From Hyaloperonospora brassicae (taxonomy: Eukaryota > Oomycota > Peronosporomycetes > Peronosporales > Peronosporaceae): a DNA stretch of 64,000 nt. Shown here one piece after another: positions 31,532 through 42,657 of the stretch (positions are counted from its first letter, which is position 1; each line of letters starts with the position of its first letter). Below the pieces are notes generated by a model. The model was not told the DNA's origin. It saw nothing but the letters and a program-made list of their open reading frames with translations, and ran no database searches. Location: positions 1 through 64,000 of the forward strand of contig CANTFL010001387.1 of assembly GCA_947650285.1 (NCBI GenBank), in the 5' to 3' direction. The position numbers were made by a program, and so were the translations under genes.

Positions 31532-34207
31532 ATGCAGTGGGATGCCGCTGCGATTGGATCCTCCGACGGTCTCGAGAACGCTTTCAAGCAGAATGACCTC
31601 ATCTTGGCGACGTCCGAAGGGAGAAAAGAGGAGCTGCGAGCTTACAGTCAGTCGTCTGGTCATTGGCGCTTGTACCGCACGCTCTGCCAAGTCCGTTTTG
31701 GTTACCTGTCGTTCCTCGTGGTCATGGTAGTGCTCATGGTGTCGTTCACGCTGTTGATGGAGATTTTCTTTTCAATCTTCCTGCCAAGTGCCAAGTACAA
31801 TGCGTACTACACATTGCGCGCAGTAGTGTTTCTGGTGCTCTTGCCGGTGGTGCTGTTCTTCCTCTCTTACATTTTTGAAGAGGCGTCGAGATTTTTTCTG
31901 GATGCACTGGACAAATCGGATGGCTCGCTGCCAAACTTTCGATTGGCGCTGGCTGTTGTTGTCCACTACCTTCGCCACAGAAGAGCGCTTAACGAGCTTG
32001 AAAAGATGAACGACGCAGCCCGTGGTGAAAGGACGTTACTAGTGGGTGACAGTCTGCCGAGAAGTCAGACTCCAGCGGCGAAATGCAGGACGAGAAGTTC
32101 ATTGTTACTGACGGCGAAAACCGACCCGTTCTCGGAAGACTACGAAGAAGAACAGGTTGGGGTACGGGAAAGCACGGAAGAGAACGAAGAGGATGGGCTT
32201 TGGGACAGCACGGAGGTAGATGAGGCAAAGCAATCGACCACAGCGGAGGCGACAGCGGCCTGCGTAGCGACGCTGTCTTCCGTCGTTGAGGACTCGCCAA
32301 AAAAGAATGCAATGAAACGGTGGAAGCGGATTCAAGCAGCCGTGAAGACAACGCTGCTTATCAGACAGGTTAAGGAGGAAGGGCCGGCTATCGATCTGTC
32401 GACTTTTGTTGCCGTGGATATTGTGTGCCCCGTTTTTTTCGAGGTGCTGACGGCTGCTTCGATGGTTGTCAAGTTCGTAGCGACCTGGTCAGTGCCAGAC
32501 GCATTTTTAGCCTATGTCCAGACAGGCTTCTGGTGCGTGGGTGCTTACCTGGTGTTGTGGATGATAGCGCATTTTTGGAGCAGCCGCAATGGTAAAATGC
32601 GTACGATGGTAAGCAATTATCGTCGTCGAAGGCGCATACTGCGTCGAGCGGTTTGCGCACTCGAAGAGAAAGAGCGCGCCGAGCACTTGTGGTTGTTGGA
32701 CGTAGGGTTTCGCTTCGCGCATCACGTGGGGGTTGTTCTGCATCCTACGCGTTGGCTTTGTTTCAACAGAGCAACGCGTGACAAGAAGCAGCAGAGCAAC
32801 ATACTAGACGATGGGGTCGCGATTTCAATCGCAGCATCTAGACGTTCTGACCAAATGTCGGCAAGCACTGGAGTAGAAGCTGGTGTGGAATCTGATGCAA
32901 GCGCTGAACAAATTCGCCCTACGTCTGTGTATGCCTCGCGTCTCCAGCGGATGCAAGAGTTTCAAGAATGGACACGCGTGCGCAATCCGTGGCACCATTT
33001 GTCTCTGAACGTCCGCGCGGTGCTGTTGCTGGTGCTTGTGATCGGTTCGGCTTTGGTTTCACTGAAATCCTTCTTTGTTGGATGGCCAATAATGGGTGTG
33101 TGCCTCATCGCCCTGAGCTCTGTCGTGCAAAGACGATTTCCACAAATTTTTGGTCAAGCGTTTCGGAAGTTCATTTCGGCTTTCGTGGTCGTCTCACTCA
33201 TTTTCTTTTCGTCTTCTTTCGTCATCGGTACTTTCGTATCCGGTGACGTATTCATGCTAGGACCGTTTGACAATTCTACGGAGCAAGTATCAAGCGAGCT
33301 CAAAGCTACCCACAGCATATCAGCTTCCGTTACCGTTAACGGGAAAGTGATCAGCTTCGATGCCACATCTCAATACGCGGCTTGTAGCATCAGCTACCAC
33401 GGGCTTTCAGTGCTTGATTTGGCGTTAATAGCCGACGCCGCGTATGGCTCCACCACGGATATTCAGAAATCTGCACTCGACAATCGCTTCAATGGAACAG
33501 AACTGGATGACTGGAAGCACGTTGCACGAAACAACGAAAGCACAGACGGGCAGACTTGGATGGAGATTTACTTCCCAGCAGCCAACATGACAGTCATCGC
33601 AGTACGAGGCACTGCTTCCGCGACGGAGGCTCTCGAAGACATGCACTTTTGGTTTGGCATCTGCATCATGCAGGCGGCAAACATTTTTGTGCCATTCCTG
33701 AAGCAATTGCCTCGCGCTTTTGTGGTACAAATGTTGTCCATGCGCCCCGTCTCGAGTGTGATGCCGTCGCCCGTGTATACGGACGTGTTGAATCATGCCG
33801 TTGACACACGTGCTCGTGTGGGAGAAAATCTTGTGATAACGGGACATAGTCTTGGCGGGGCAATTGCTGCTATGATCGGCGCCAAGACCAAATCGAGCGC
33901 CGTGTCATTTTCAGGGCCTGGCTTGCTCTATTCGCTGGGACGCTTTGACATCACCTCACGAGACGTTCGTGACTACGTTTTGACGATGAAACCCGCGAAG
34001 GATATCGTTCCGCGGGTCGACAAGTTGGGTGGCCTAGTGCAGGAGATTCGCTGCAAAAAAGCGTCTCCAATGGGTTGCCACAGTACGAGTACTCACCTGT
34101 GCGAGTTATACTTTTCCTGCGGTGACCAACGGCATCGCAATTGGTCGAAGAATCAGCAGTGCACCGCATACAGCGCGCTGACATCGGACGATGACGATGA
34201 CGAATAG
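31532..34207 (+). CDS. Multipass class-3 lipase (diacylglycerol-lipase-like)
   Basis: 891 residues from the first ATG in frame; the frame opens earlier only through a TTG. Two membrane segments lie at about residues 57-84 and 97-115. Others lie mid-protein (LLLVLVIGSALVSL and the following hydrophobic stretch, then VVVSLIFFSSSFVIG). A long acidic, charged loop separates the groups. The C-terminal alpha/beta-hydrolase domain has the oxyanion-type AVRGTAS and the nucleophile elbow GHSLGG (Ser773). A likely acid is in KPAKDIVPRVD, and His candidates lie in the MGCHSTSTH segment. It should hydrolyse a glycerolipid at a membrane; the substrate is inferred only from the fold. No intron needed. The end is acidic (DDDDDE). 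Confidence 0.85.
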   Translation: MQWDAAAIGSSDGLENAFKQNDLILATSEGRKEELRAYSQSSGHWRLYRTLCQVRFGYLSFLVVMVVLMVSFTLLMEIFFSIFLPSAKYNAYYTLRAVVFLVLLPVVLFFLSYIFEEASRFFLDALDKSDGSLPNFRLALAVVVHYLRHRRALNELEKMNDAARGERTLLVGDSLPRSQTPAAKCRTRSSLLLTAKTDPFSEDYEEEQVGVRESTEENEEDGLWDSTEVDEAKQSTTAEATAACVATLSSVVEDSPKKNAMKRWKRIQAAVKTTLLIRQVKEEGPAIDLSTFVAVDIVCPVFFEVLTAASMVVKFVATWSVPDAFLAYVQTGFWCVGAYLVLWMIAHFWSSRNGKMRTMVSNYRRRRRILRRAVCALEEKERAEHLWLLDVGFRFAHHVGVVLHPTRWLCFNRATRDKKQQSNILDDGVAISIAASRRSDQMSASTGVEAGVESDASAEQIRPTSVYASRLQRMQEFQEWTRVRNPWHHLSLNVRAVLLLVLVIGSALVSLKSFFVGWPIMGVCLIALSSVVQRRFPQIFGQAFRKFISAFVVVSLIFFSSSFVIGTFVSGDVFMLGPFDNSTEQVSSELKATHSISASVTVNGKVISFDATSQYAACSISYHGLSVLDLALIADAAYGSTTDIQKSALDNRFNGTELDDWKHVARNNESTDGQTWMEIYFPAANMTVIAVRGTASATEALEDMHFWFGICIMQAANIFVPFLKQLPRAFVVQMLSMRPVSSVMPSPVYTDVLNHAVDTRARVGENLVITGHSLGGAIAAMIGAKTKSSAVSFSGPGLLYSLGRFDITSRDVRDYVLTMKPAKDIVPRVDKLGGLVQEIRCKKASPMGCHSTSTHLCELYFSCGDQRHRNWSKNQQCTAYSALTSDDDDDE

Positions 34208-34383
34208 TTGCAGCCGATAGAACAACGCGCAGCAAAAGTGTGGGCTCGGTGATCCGATGGTAGCAACTTACATTGAGCTTTCTAGCTGGACAACAACACG
34301 AAGTTTGTCGCGTGCAAAGAAGCACATGCTCTGATTCCACTATAAATGCACCATACCCTACCGCTAGGAATGAACGCGACAAC

Positions 34384-34896
34384 TCAACCATTGCCAGCAG
34401 CTGAGACCTGTCCCATGTCAGCAACAAAACAACATGTTTAGCAGTCTACACCCACACACACATGATGAAGCATCTGTTGGCGAAACAACGCACCCGAGGC
34501 ACGTCGTGGTGTTCGGTAAGACTGCCGAGATGCTGATTGAGCTCTTCGATGCGCTCTCTGTACGTCTTGGACGCCAGTTTGGCAATCTCTTCTTGCTCCT
34601 ACACAAACATCAGAGCCACATGAGATCCTTTTGTAACCCCTAATGTACGTGTGCACTACTTCAGACAGACGCACTCGTTTCTTCTGGTGCTCAGCGTGGC
34701 GACGCTGTGCCGGCGTCCTGTCGTCCACGTCCGCTTCTACGGCGTCGCCCGCCTCTTCTCGCTCATGGAGCTTCTCCTCTTCCGTCTCTCCATGCTGTAC
34801 TGTCTTTTTCATCTTGTGCTTCTTGTGCGGCTTCGACGCCACCTTGAGCTTACTGCTGTGCTTGAGCTTGAGTTTTCCCCGCTTGACGTTCTCCAT
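34384..34896 (-). CDS. FAM32A: FAM32A-like spliceosome-associated protein
   Basis: Three exons, 34896-34660, 34598-34494 and 34407-34384, give 121 residues, close to the ~112 of human FAM32A. The N-terminus is GKLKLK followed by a Lys-rich tract. The middle carries DDRTPAQ, and exon 2 reads ASKTYRERIEELN and LTEHHDVPR, matching the family hallmark ending in D-(I/V)-P-(K/R)-V. Exon 3 adds only VSAAGNG, which places the V after PR as in the family. The human protein is an exon-ligation-stage spliceosome factor; the same nuclear role is inferred. Without the last intron the frame would run on into an unrelated Cys-rich tail. The donor of intron 1 (GTAGTG) is non-consensus. Confidence 0.82.
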
Positions 34897-35041
34897 CGCA
34901 ATGCAAAGCTTACTTCAGTCCGAAAGCGTGAAGTCCCGCAAATGACGTGGTACACGTCATTGTGCTCGTGCCCGGCACGCAGCGCTCGTCGTGTGGTGTG
35001 CTCCACATCACGTTCTGGTCGAGGACTTGACAACAAATTAA
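34897..35041. promoter_or_regulatory. Short divergent promoter, FAM32A / Cys-rich gene
   Basis: Only 145 bp lie between two divergent start codons, so regulatory sequence must be shared or overlap 5' UTRs. No motif recognised. Confidence 0.45.
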
Positions 35042-36478
35042 ATGGGTGCGACGCCGCCGACGGCGCATGCTCGCGGACTGACAACGCCGGTTCCGTTAGC
35101 GTCCAATGACCGGACGACAGCCGCTCGAAAACCGCCAAGCGCAACCGCGCGATCCAAGCCGAGCGTGACGCGCAACACACCACAGAATGGGCTGCCAAAG
35201 GGCATAAACTATAAGCTGCTCCGTGCCCTGAAGCCTGGCAAACAACGCCAGGCGTATTTAAAGCGCCTGATGAAGCGTTGCGGCGCTGTGAAGCTGCAGC
35301 AAGTTACTGAGACTATTTCTTCTGCTACGATTGGTGCTCGGCCCTGGCTCTCGGTCAATGCAAACGAGTCTTTGACTGCGAGCAAGTTGCCAGCAACGAC
35401 GACGACCGATATCTCTTATGGTCCATCAAAGAAACGCAAACGACTGCAGCCCCAATGCGTTGATAACACAACGGATTGTCAACGTTTGGATATCGAAAAG
35501 GAGCGTCAAGAGTCTGTGAACAGGTACAGGAAGAGCCAGCAACTTGAGGTGAAGCCAGGGGCGTCGCAGAAGTTAGCGCTGACGAATTTCGTCTGGCCTC
35601 GTGGCATGAATCGGGAAGAGTTTCTTGCAAGAAGACCAGGCAAAGATCGCATGGCTTTTTTGGCGAGGCACATCAAGAAGAACGATATCGAGCTGCAAAG
35701 GATTGGTTTCGTTCGACCAAATGCTCCTATCGGTCGCAAACCTGAGCCATTATCGCACCCTCATTGCGCCTGCTCCAGCTCTGAAGCTTGTGCTTCCTGC
35801 AGCAGATGTGTTGAGCTCCACTGTGTTTGCGGGTTGACGGGACGTCGGCGTCGTGCTTTGTGTCGAGAATCGCGAGCCTGTAGTTGCACGCTGATCGACC
35901 CAACGAATCGCTGCGAGCTGTGTTATGGCTGCCGGCAAACACACGGACTTAGTCATTGTCGATGTGTCTTGCATCAGCGGTTGTTGTGGATCAAAAGGCA
36001 CCCAGGACTTGGCGTAATGCTGACGAATGAAGAAGAGAAGGCAGTGTGTAGTTGCTTTCTGCTTGCACATCGGCACGGGGGAGCTGCTGTTACGAAAGCG
36101 AAGGAAGAAAAAGCGCGAAAGGAAATTGAGCGTGTACGGCGCATAAAGAGAGCCGCCGGGTTCTCGTCAAGCGAAAATGTCTATCGCAGTAAGAAGGTCA
36201 TGACTTTTCTCGGTAATGAAGGATTGGAAAGCGATTATGACGACGGAGTGGACGATGGTCTTGGTTCAGAAGTGCTCCCACCTACTATCAACGGGGTCAT
36301 TCCGCGTACGATGACCGCGAGAATGCTTGGTGCCGAGCATCATCCGGCGTCGTATCACCCTTTGTTTCGATCAGAAGGATGCTCACTACTCGAGAGTATG
36401 GAGCCTCGAAATGGCCGAATCAGGTGTCGGTCGGCGCCTGCTGCAGTACGTATTTGTCGTGGATGTATGCTTCTATAG
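35042..36478 (+). CDS. Unrecognised Cys-rich protein with duplicated motif
   Basis: 478 residues, single exon from ATG 35042. A roughly 30-residue motif occurs twice: residues 53-82 (KGINYKLLRALKPGKQRQAY) and 187-215 (RGMNREEFLARRPGKDRMAF). Both share G-(I/M)-N, a P-G-K-x-R core and a basic end. Residues 240-312 form a dense Cys/His region with pairs such as CAC, CASC, CVC, CSC, CELC and CRC, likely binding several zinc ions. A basic KKRKR tract at 130-134 could be a nuclear signal. The tail after residue 350 is charged and acidic. I do not recognise the family. Nuclear nucleic-acid binding is an inference from composition. Confidence 0.75.
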   Translation: MGATPPTAHARGLTTPVPLASNDRTTAARKPPSATARSKPSVTRNTPQNGLPKGINYKLLRALKPGKQRQAYLKRLMKRCGAVKLQQVTETISSATIGARPWLSVNANESLTASKLPATTTTDISYGPSKKRKRLQPQCVDNTTDCQRLDIEKERQESVNRYRKSQQLEVKPGASQKLALTNFVWPRGMNREEFLARRPGKDRMAFLARHIKKNDIELQRIGFVRPNAPIGRKPEPLSHPHCACSSSEACASCSRCVELHCVCGLTGRRRRALCRESRACSCTLIDPTNRCELCYGCRQTHGLSHCRCVLHQRLLWIKRHPGLGVMLTNEEEKAVCSCFLLAHRHGGAAVTKAKEEKARKEIERVRRIKRAAGFSSSENVYRSKKVMTFLGNEGLESDYDDGVDDGLGSEVLPPTINGVIPRTMTARMLGAEHHPASYHPLFRSEGCSLLESMEPRNGRIRCRSAPAAVRICRGCMLL

Positions 36479-36537
36479 CTGATGGCAAGTAAAAGATTAA
36501 CACTGTCGCATGGCTGTGACAGTTTTCGAGTGACGCG

Positions 36538-37782
36538 ATGCAGGAAGAAATATGCCGTGGGCTAGAGAACTATGCGTTTGAGCTTGGTAAGTAGCCTACG
36601 CGTTTGTCATGTATGTGACAGTAGCCCACGTGGCGGCAAGGAATAAGTGCTAATGGAATGTCTGACGCTGTTTCTGTACAGCCCGAGACGCTGCAATGCC
36701 ACCTGACGTACGTAAACGATGCACTCTTTATGATACTACCAAATGTTGCTTTATAACGACTTTGTTGCACGTGACAGGATTTGGTCGACTATGTGGTGTA
36801 TATGGCAAGCATCAAGGCATCGAATGTCGGAGAGCTCGTTGGGACCTTTGACGACTCTGCAGCAGTTGCTGTGGGCATCGTTATCGAGGAGTATATGGCA
36901 CAGCTCGTAGAAGATCATGTGCTACATCAACAGTCACTGTGTCTTCCATCGAAAGCGAGCGTGCAGGCATTCACGCAGGAAATACTTCATGGCTTCAACT
37001 GGCAGCTTTTTCAGCGCCAGCACCCGTGTTCGTGCTCAAAAACGGCAGACTCAGTTGTGACGCTTGTGGATAAGGAAGCCATGCTTGTGGACAAGCTAGC
37101 AGCATTGGTTTTACACGAGTTTGTGTCTCTGCAACCGCAAGACTTCGATGTTAAGGATCACAATCGCGACTTGCTTGCATGGATTCGAAGTGCGATCGCC
37201 ATTCCTCCGTCACTGATGACAGACGACGCAAGCTGCCGGTCGAGTGTTGAAAAAGTAGACGACCAGCATCGCGGAGAGATGAGCACTCGATTCGAGAGTT
37301 GTCAGGACCCTGCAGTGGTGGAAGCGAGAGGGACTCCTCGGATTCGCATGTCTGTAAAAGCAAATGCTGTGCACGGCAACCCCTCGTATAAACTCCACTA
37401 TGCAGCAAAGTGTATGGATGGACATCATGTGGAGGCTTCAGTCGGTGGACTTGACAGCAAAGTCAAAGCAAATGCGACGATGTCGCAGCTAGCGAAGGTC
37501 GTGCAACATCATGAACAAAAAAGTATGGGCACGCCGAAAGACTCGTTGCCAGCTCCGAGACCTCCTCCAGTGCTTCAGCCGCCACACTGTAAGGAGGGAG
37601 AAGATCCATACAGCAGCATGTATGATCATGTGTGGAAGCATTTTGATGAATACGCGTGCCGGAAGCGGCAGATGTCGAGCGACGCGAATCGCAGCTCGAC
37701 GTCGTCGGACGGTGAAGGTCGGACAACTAGCCGAGAACTACAGAGAAACGGCGAAGCAAGAGCTCATTGCAGCGAAATCTGA
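36538..37782 (+). CDS. Unrecognised three-exon protein
   Basis: Exons 36538-36586, 36684-36709 and 36778-37782 give 359 residues. Both introns have consensus-like donors (GTAAGT, GTACGT) and phases agree. The N-terminal ~90 residues are helical (ENYAFELARDAAMPPDDLVD and DDSAAVAVGIVIEEYMAQLV) and loosely recall histone-fold helices, but I cannot assign it. A Cys pair (CSC) follows near residue 108. The C-terminus is Pro-rich, then Ser-rich. Near 37715 the alternative frame (QLAENYRETAKQELIAAKSE) looks more protein-like than the annotated end, so a base may be missing there. It starts 60 bp after the previous gene's stop. Confidence 0.7.
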
Positions 37783-40251
37783 AGAGACGGAAGAGCTTCG
37801 ACGGCGCTGAGACGAGATCCATGATCTTAGCACTCGGTCATACGCACGGCGCAAGAGGATAGCTGTCACATGTGTGAGCTGTGCGTGCCACAGACCAGAC
37901 ATAGCGCTCGGCATACAGCGCCGTTGGGTAGCAAAGGCTGGATCTGATGCGAACGATCAGTAGCTGTGTGTGAAGACCGCGACGGTCGAGACCTCATTCA
38001 ACAGCATCGGTCTATAAGCCGTGGGTGTCCAGGTATCGAAGTAGTGCTGTTGGATAGTGTTGTAGTCCGCAGCTTGCTTCCTCGTCGTTGAGTATTGGCT
38101 CACACTAAACTGACTAGCGGGGCTGATACGAACGAAGGGTTGGCATGACTGAAAAAGGCGCGTATATGTGGTGGTGCCAAGTGTGACGATATGGAGGTCA
38201 GCAAGACTGTGGCTCATTGTAGCTCGAAACAAGGCTTACCTGGCTCAGACACAATGCTTCGTGAAGTGAAGTGCAGCATACGCTCAAGCACCGCAACACC
38301 GTTTTGTTGAAGCAACTGTTCACCGGACAAGGGGCTCATATATTGTAGTTGGCAACATGATCTGCTGGATGTACTGGAGGAGGAACCCAGCAGTGTCGAT
38401 CGTGCGCCGTGCGTTCCTTTACTACGCTGTGCAAGTCAAACTATCTCGCACAAATCCGGCATTGACTTCGTGTTACGATGCGCATGTCGCAATACGAAGT
38501 CGCGTTACTCGTGAATGAGTTGTCCAATATCGGATTCGCGCCCTCTCCACACGAAGAAATGACTATGGCTTGACTGATATTTTTGCCATCCAACGACAAT
38601 ATGTACACTGAAGCTGCGCTCGTAGGTACCAAGTACTCAAGGTGTCTGCGCGCGTGGGTTCAGGCGAGGAGCATGTTGAAAGTTAACCTGTGCTTTTTGG
38701 AGCTTAACTGATCAGCTGCGTTTGGTACATGAGATGCCAGACTCACTCCAGGAACAGCACTTGGAGATGTCCGCAACAAACGCTCGTGCTTTTCCGGTTT
38801 ACGGTTCTCCGATGTGAATGTTCTGGAGCATTACTTTGACTGTATCGGTGTCGTGCGTTCAAGAGGACTATCACTGACCAATAAGGCGTAGATGTAGTGT
38901 GCCCGACAGACCGCTTTGCAAGTGAAGAGTGTTGCGGTACCTTACTTTGGAGGTCCTCCTTACTCCACTAGCAGTTGCACTCACCGTGTGAGGACAAGCC
39001 CACTGTCAAAATTCGAGACATTGCAATGTAAACAAGGAGGAAACAGGTGCTGGACCAGGGCTGCGGACGGAGATTGTGCAGCTGGAAGTGTGGGATGCTT
39101 ACTCGAATAGTGCGAAGCTGCTCGCATCAAGTACTGGATGTCAAGTTGCGGTTGCTTGGAGAGAGAGCAATGGAAAGTTGGTCTTCCACGAGAGCTGAAT
39201 GTTGGTCATATAGGGTAGGAGGAGTCAGCCGGACCAAAGAGTCGTAAACGGCTACTTGACAAGGAGTGGCAGCCCGAAGACGGTGATGAACTCGGTTCGA
39301 GACTTGTGCGATGCCAGTATCGAACGTTGTGGTCACCAAGCAAAAGCCAGCGTCTTCGGACGGATATAAGGGGCCAAGCAAATCCTGGACAGGCGCTGTA
39401 GAAGTTGCAAGGCGGCAGGTGCGTGATGTCTTGTGACTCACGAGCATCAGAAACAGCCGAGCGTAATCAGGATGTGGCGACGGCCTCGTTCTTTCGCAAC
39501 TGCAGGTCATCTATTGCCGTCGGCATTGGATCTGTGTCTCGACATGTCGTGTTTGCTCAAGCCAACCTTGCCTCGCTGGTTGACTTCAGTAGGTCGTGGT
39601 GCATGCGACGGCATTGGTGACATGTGAACCCGGCAGTGATGTCTCCGTTCCGACATCGATGCATCGTGGGTGTAGCACTGCTAGCTGTGGTGATACCGAG
39701 AGTGTAGCAATCGATGGCGACAACAAAAGCGGACTGGCCTGTGCATATAGCTCACTGCCTCGTGTATACGTGATCCACGATTACAAGAGACGGTTGAGAC
39801 TGTTTGACTGCGCACATACGGGACTTGCTAGAAGCTGCTGCAGTCGATGACTTGCCATGGACATCAAGTGACGGCGCAGTCGATCGAACTCGTTTGACTT
39901 TGACTTTTCACAACACGCAAGCTGGCGAGCAATGGTCTGCTGGACCTATGCACAATGAACATATAGTCGCGCTGACTTTAACAACGGTACACGCTGACGT
40001 CATTCGTACGCATCGTTTACATGCCTTTCTTTTAACTTGAAAAAATATGATCAAGTCGCCAGCAATCAAAAGCCCACAAAAATAGTAACTCCTGTCCTAC
40101 TTCTCGCACGACGAACTTCAACGTGACGACGCCACTCAAACCACCACTGCAACGTTCGTGCTACTTCAGGCTTTCTCACACGTCGCACATCTTGTCCCAC
40201 CTGCTTCTTAATATCCTCTGGGACTCGTGTGTCCAGGCAGACCGCCGCATC
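37783..40251. other. 2.5-kb gap with possible decayed minus-strand gene
   Basis: No intact gene. Minus-strand frames at 37957-38232 (91 codons, ATG), 38441-38632 and 39127-39510 have ordinary composition. They could be exons or debris of one lost gene, but I could not link them with splice sites or name a family. The coding frame of the next gene is open upstream to 40123 but without ATG. Confidence 0.35.
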
Positions 40252-42657
40252 ATGTCGACGCGACTGGAAGCAGAGCGCAAGGGCAGCCCGTCCCTGTCTG
40301 CGCGTGAGCTGGCGTACGTGCTGCACAAGAGCAAGGCGCTGGTCGAGAAGAGCGAGCGCCTGGAGCAGCTGCTGGTGCGCGACCCGGTGTTCCACCACGA
40401 GACGATGAACTACCAGACGCGCGCCGAGCAGTACAAACGGGCGCTGCAGATGGCCGCCCGCGTCGAGATCATTGCACGCCGAAACCGCCTGAGCGAAGCG
40501 GATACGGAGCACCTGCGGACTATTTTCCAGAGCATCACGAGCTGCTCGGCGGCCACGCTACTGCACACGCTCATGTTTGTCAAGAACTTGGGACTGCTGT
40601 TCACGGACGAGCAGCAGACGCAGTGGATGGACATGGCCAAGCAGTGGCGGATGATTGGGTGCTACGCACAGACCGAGTTGGGTCACGGATCCAATGTGCG
40701 CGGACTGGAGACTACGGCCACGTACATTCGTGCCACGGACGAGTTTGAGATCCACTCGCCTACGCTGACGTCCATGAAGTGGTGGCCCGGTGCGTTGGCC
40801 CGGACGGCCAACTTTGGTGTCGTGTACGCGAGACTGCTGCTGTGTGGGAAGGACTATGGCGTTCACAGCTTTATGGTGCAACTGCGTGACTTGGAGACGC
40901 ACGACGCGATGCCGGGTGTGACGCTCGGCGACGTTGGCCCAAAGATTGGATTCAATAACGTGGACAACGGGTATTGCAGCTTCCATCGAGTTCGTCTACC
41001 ACGACAGAACATGGCAATGAGGTTTGCTGCAGTGACGCGGGAGGGCAAGTACGTGAAGAACTCGAATGTTTCCGAGCAAGTGCTATACTTTACCATGCTG
41101 CAGACCCGAATCGCGTTTATTCGGTCAGTAGGGATCGGCCTAGCAAAAACGTGCACCATCGCTATCCGCTACTCGGCTGTTCGTCAGCAAGGATACGACG
41201 CCAACAATCCGTCTTCCAAGGAGGAGTTGAGCGTACTGGACTACCAGACGCAGCAATACCGTTTGTTCCCGCTTCTCGCTACAGCATACGCGATACTGCT
41301 GACAGGTCGAGACGTTGCTGTGTAACTCTTGATGAATATGGTGAGTACTGACGTACTATGCGGGTTGCTTGGCGTACTGGCTGCAGGAAACCGCATGGAT
41401 CAGTTTTCTGCTGCTCTGTTGGAGCAAATAAAGTGTGGGAATATCAACTTGCTTACTGTCGGACACGTGATGAGTTGCGGACTCAAGGTCCGAGCCACAG
41501 ATCTCGCCACTGCCGGTATCGAGACTGCGCGTCGGGTACGACAGAATGCATGACTTCTTTGTTGGAACTTGTGCAACATCTGACTGACGTGTGATAACCA
41601 CCATCAGGCTTGTGGCGGTCACGGTTTCCTTCTATCGAGCGGTAAGTCGTAGGGCACACGTGAACGGATGGAAGAAATCGTAACATGCTTCGTGCTCATT
41701 ACACCTCTTTTGTGCTTCATACAGGCATACCGGTGCGTCGTCATCTATCCTGCGTTTCTTTCACGTACCCAACACACGAACTCATTGCGTGATCTATGCT
41801 TAGACCGTATCGGGAGATATCTTGCAGACTGTCACGACGGAAGGTGACAATCTGGTACTTTCTATACAGGTGTGTGTACTATCCAATAGTCCGTGTTCGG
41901 GTATGATCACACTTGACCAACGGAAGCTGTGTTACTTTGTTCGTGGTAGACTGCCCGCGCTCTGCTGAAAATCCTGGCATTGTACAAGAAAACTGGAGTA
42001 GTGCCGGAACCGATGGCATTTCTGTCAAACATCGACAAGCCTCAGTATGCTACACATCGCACCATGCAGCAGTGGCTCGAACCTCACAATTACGTTGCAG
42101 CCTTCGAGCAGCGCTTTCTGTTTCAGCTCCGGCTTTACGCGGAGAAGATCTCGACGGAGTCTTCGGTCGCCGCCGGTTTGCAGAACAACTCGCTGGACAC
42201 TTTGAAGCTTACGGACTCCTATGGCAGTCTGGTGGTCGTGAAGGCATTTGCTGAAGCTCTCGAAGCTCCATCCATCGTCTCGTCAGAATCCACCCCTCCG
42301 CCTGCGGTCTTGAACATCCTGCGCCTGCTGTGCCATCTGTTCGCACTTACGCAGTTGGAAGCTTCTGCTGGCGAGTTCATGGAGAGCGGGTGTGTATCCC
42401 CCAGTGAGATGCCGAGTATCCGTGCAAACATCGAGAAGCTGCTCGCGTTGATCCGTCCGCACGCCGTGACTCTTGCGGACGGCTTTAACTTTTCGGACCA
42501 CACGCTGAACTCAACACTGGGTCGCTATGACGGCAACGTGTACGAGGCTCTGTTCGCGTCTGCACAGCACGACCCCCTCAACCACTCGTCGGACAAGGTC
42601 GTATTGTACGAGTTCTTGCGTCCCATCCGCGACGAGATGTTACAGTCGCGCCTCTAG
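40252..42657 (+). CDS. ACOX: Peroxisomal acyl-CoA oxidase
   Basis: Six exons: 40252-41305, 41387-41535, 41608-41641, 41725-41732, 41804-41869, 41950-42657. They total 2019 nt and 672 residues (human ACOX1 660). It catalyses the first, H2O2-forming step of peroxisomal beta-oxidation using FAD. Hallmarks are TELGHGSNV, the substrate-loop KWWPGALA, ACGGHGFL and TTEGDN, whose Glu428 matches the catalytic base region (family TFEGEN). The C-terminus is SRL, a PTS1 peroxisomal signal. The family's LGRYDGNVYE block is present near the end. Intron 1 uses a poor GTCGAG donor although GTGAGT lies 35 bp downstream; only the former avoids an in-frame TAA and aligns without insertion. Exon 4 is just 8 nt. 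Confidence 0.9.
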
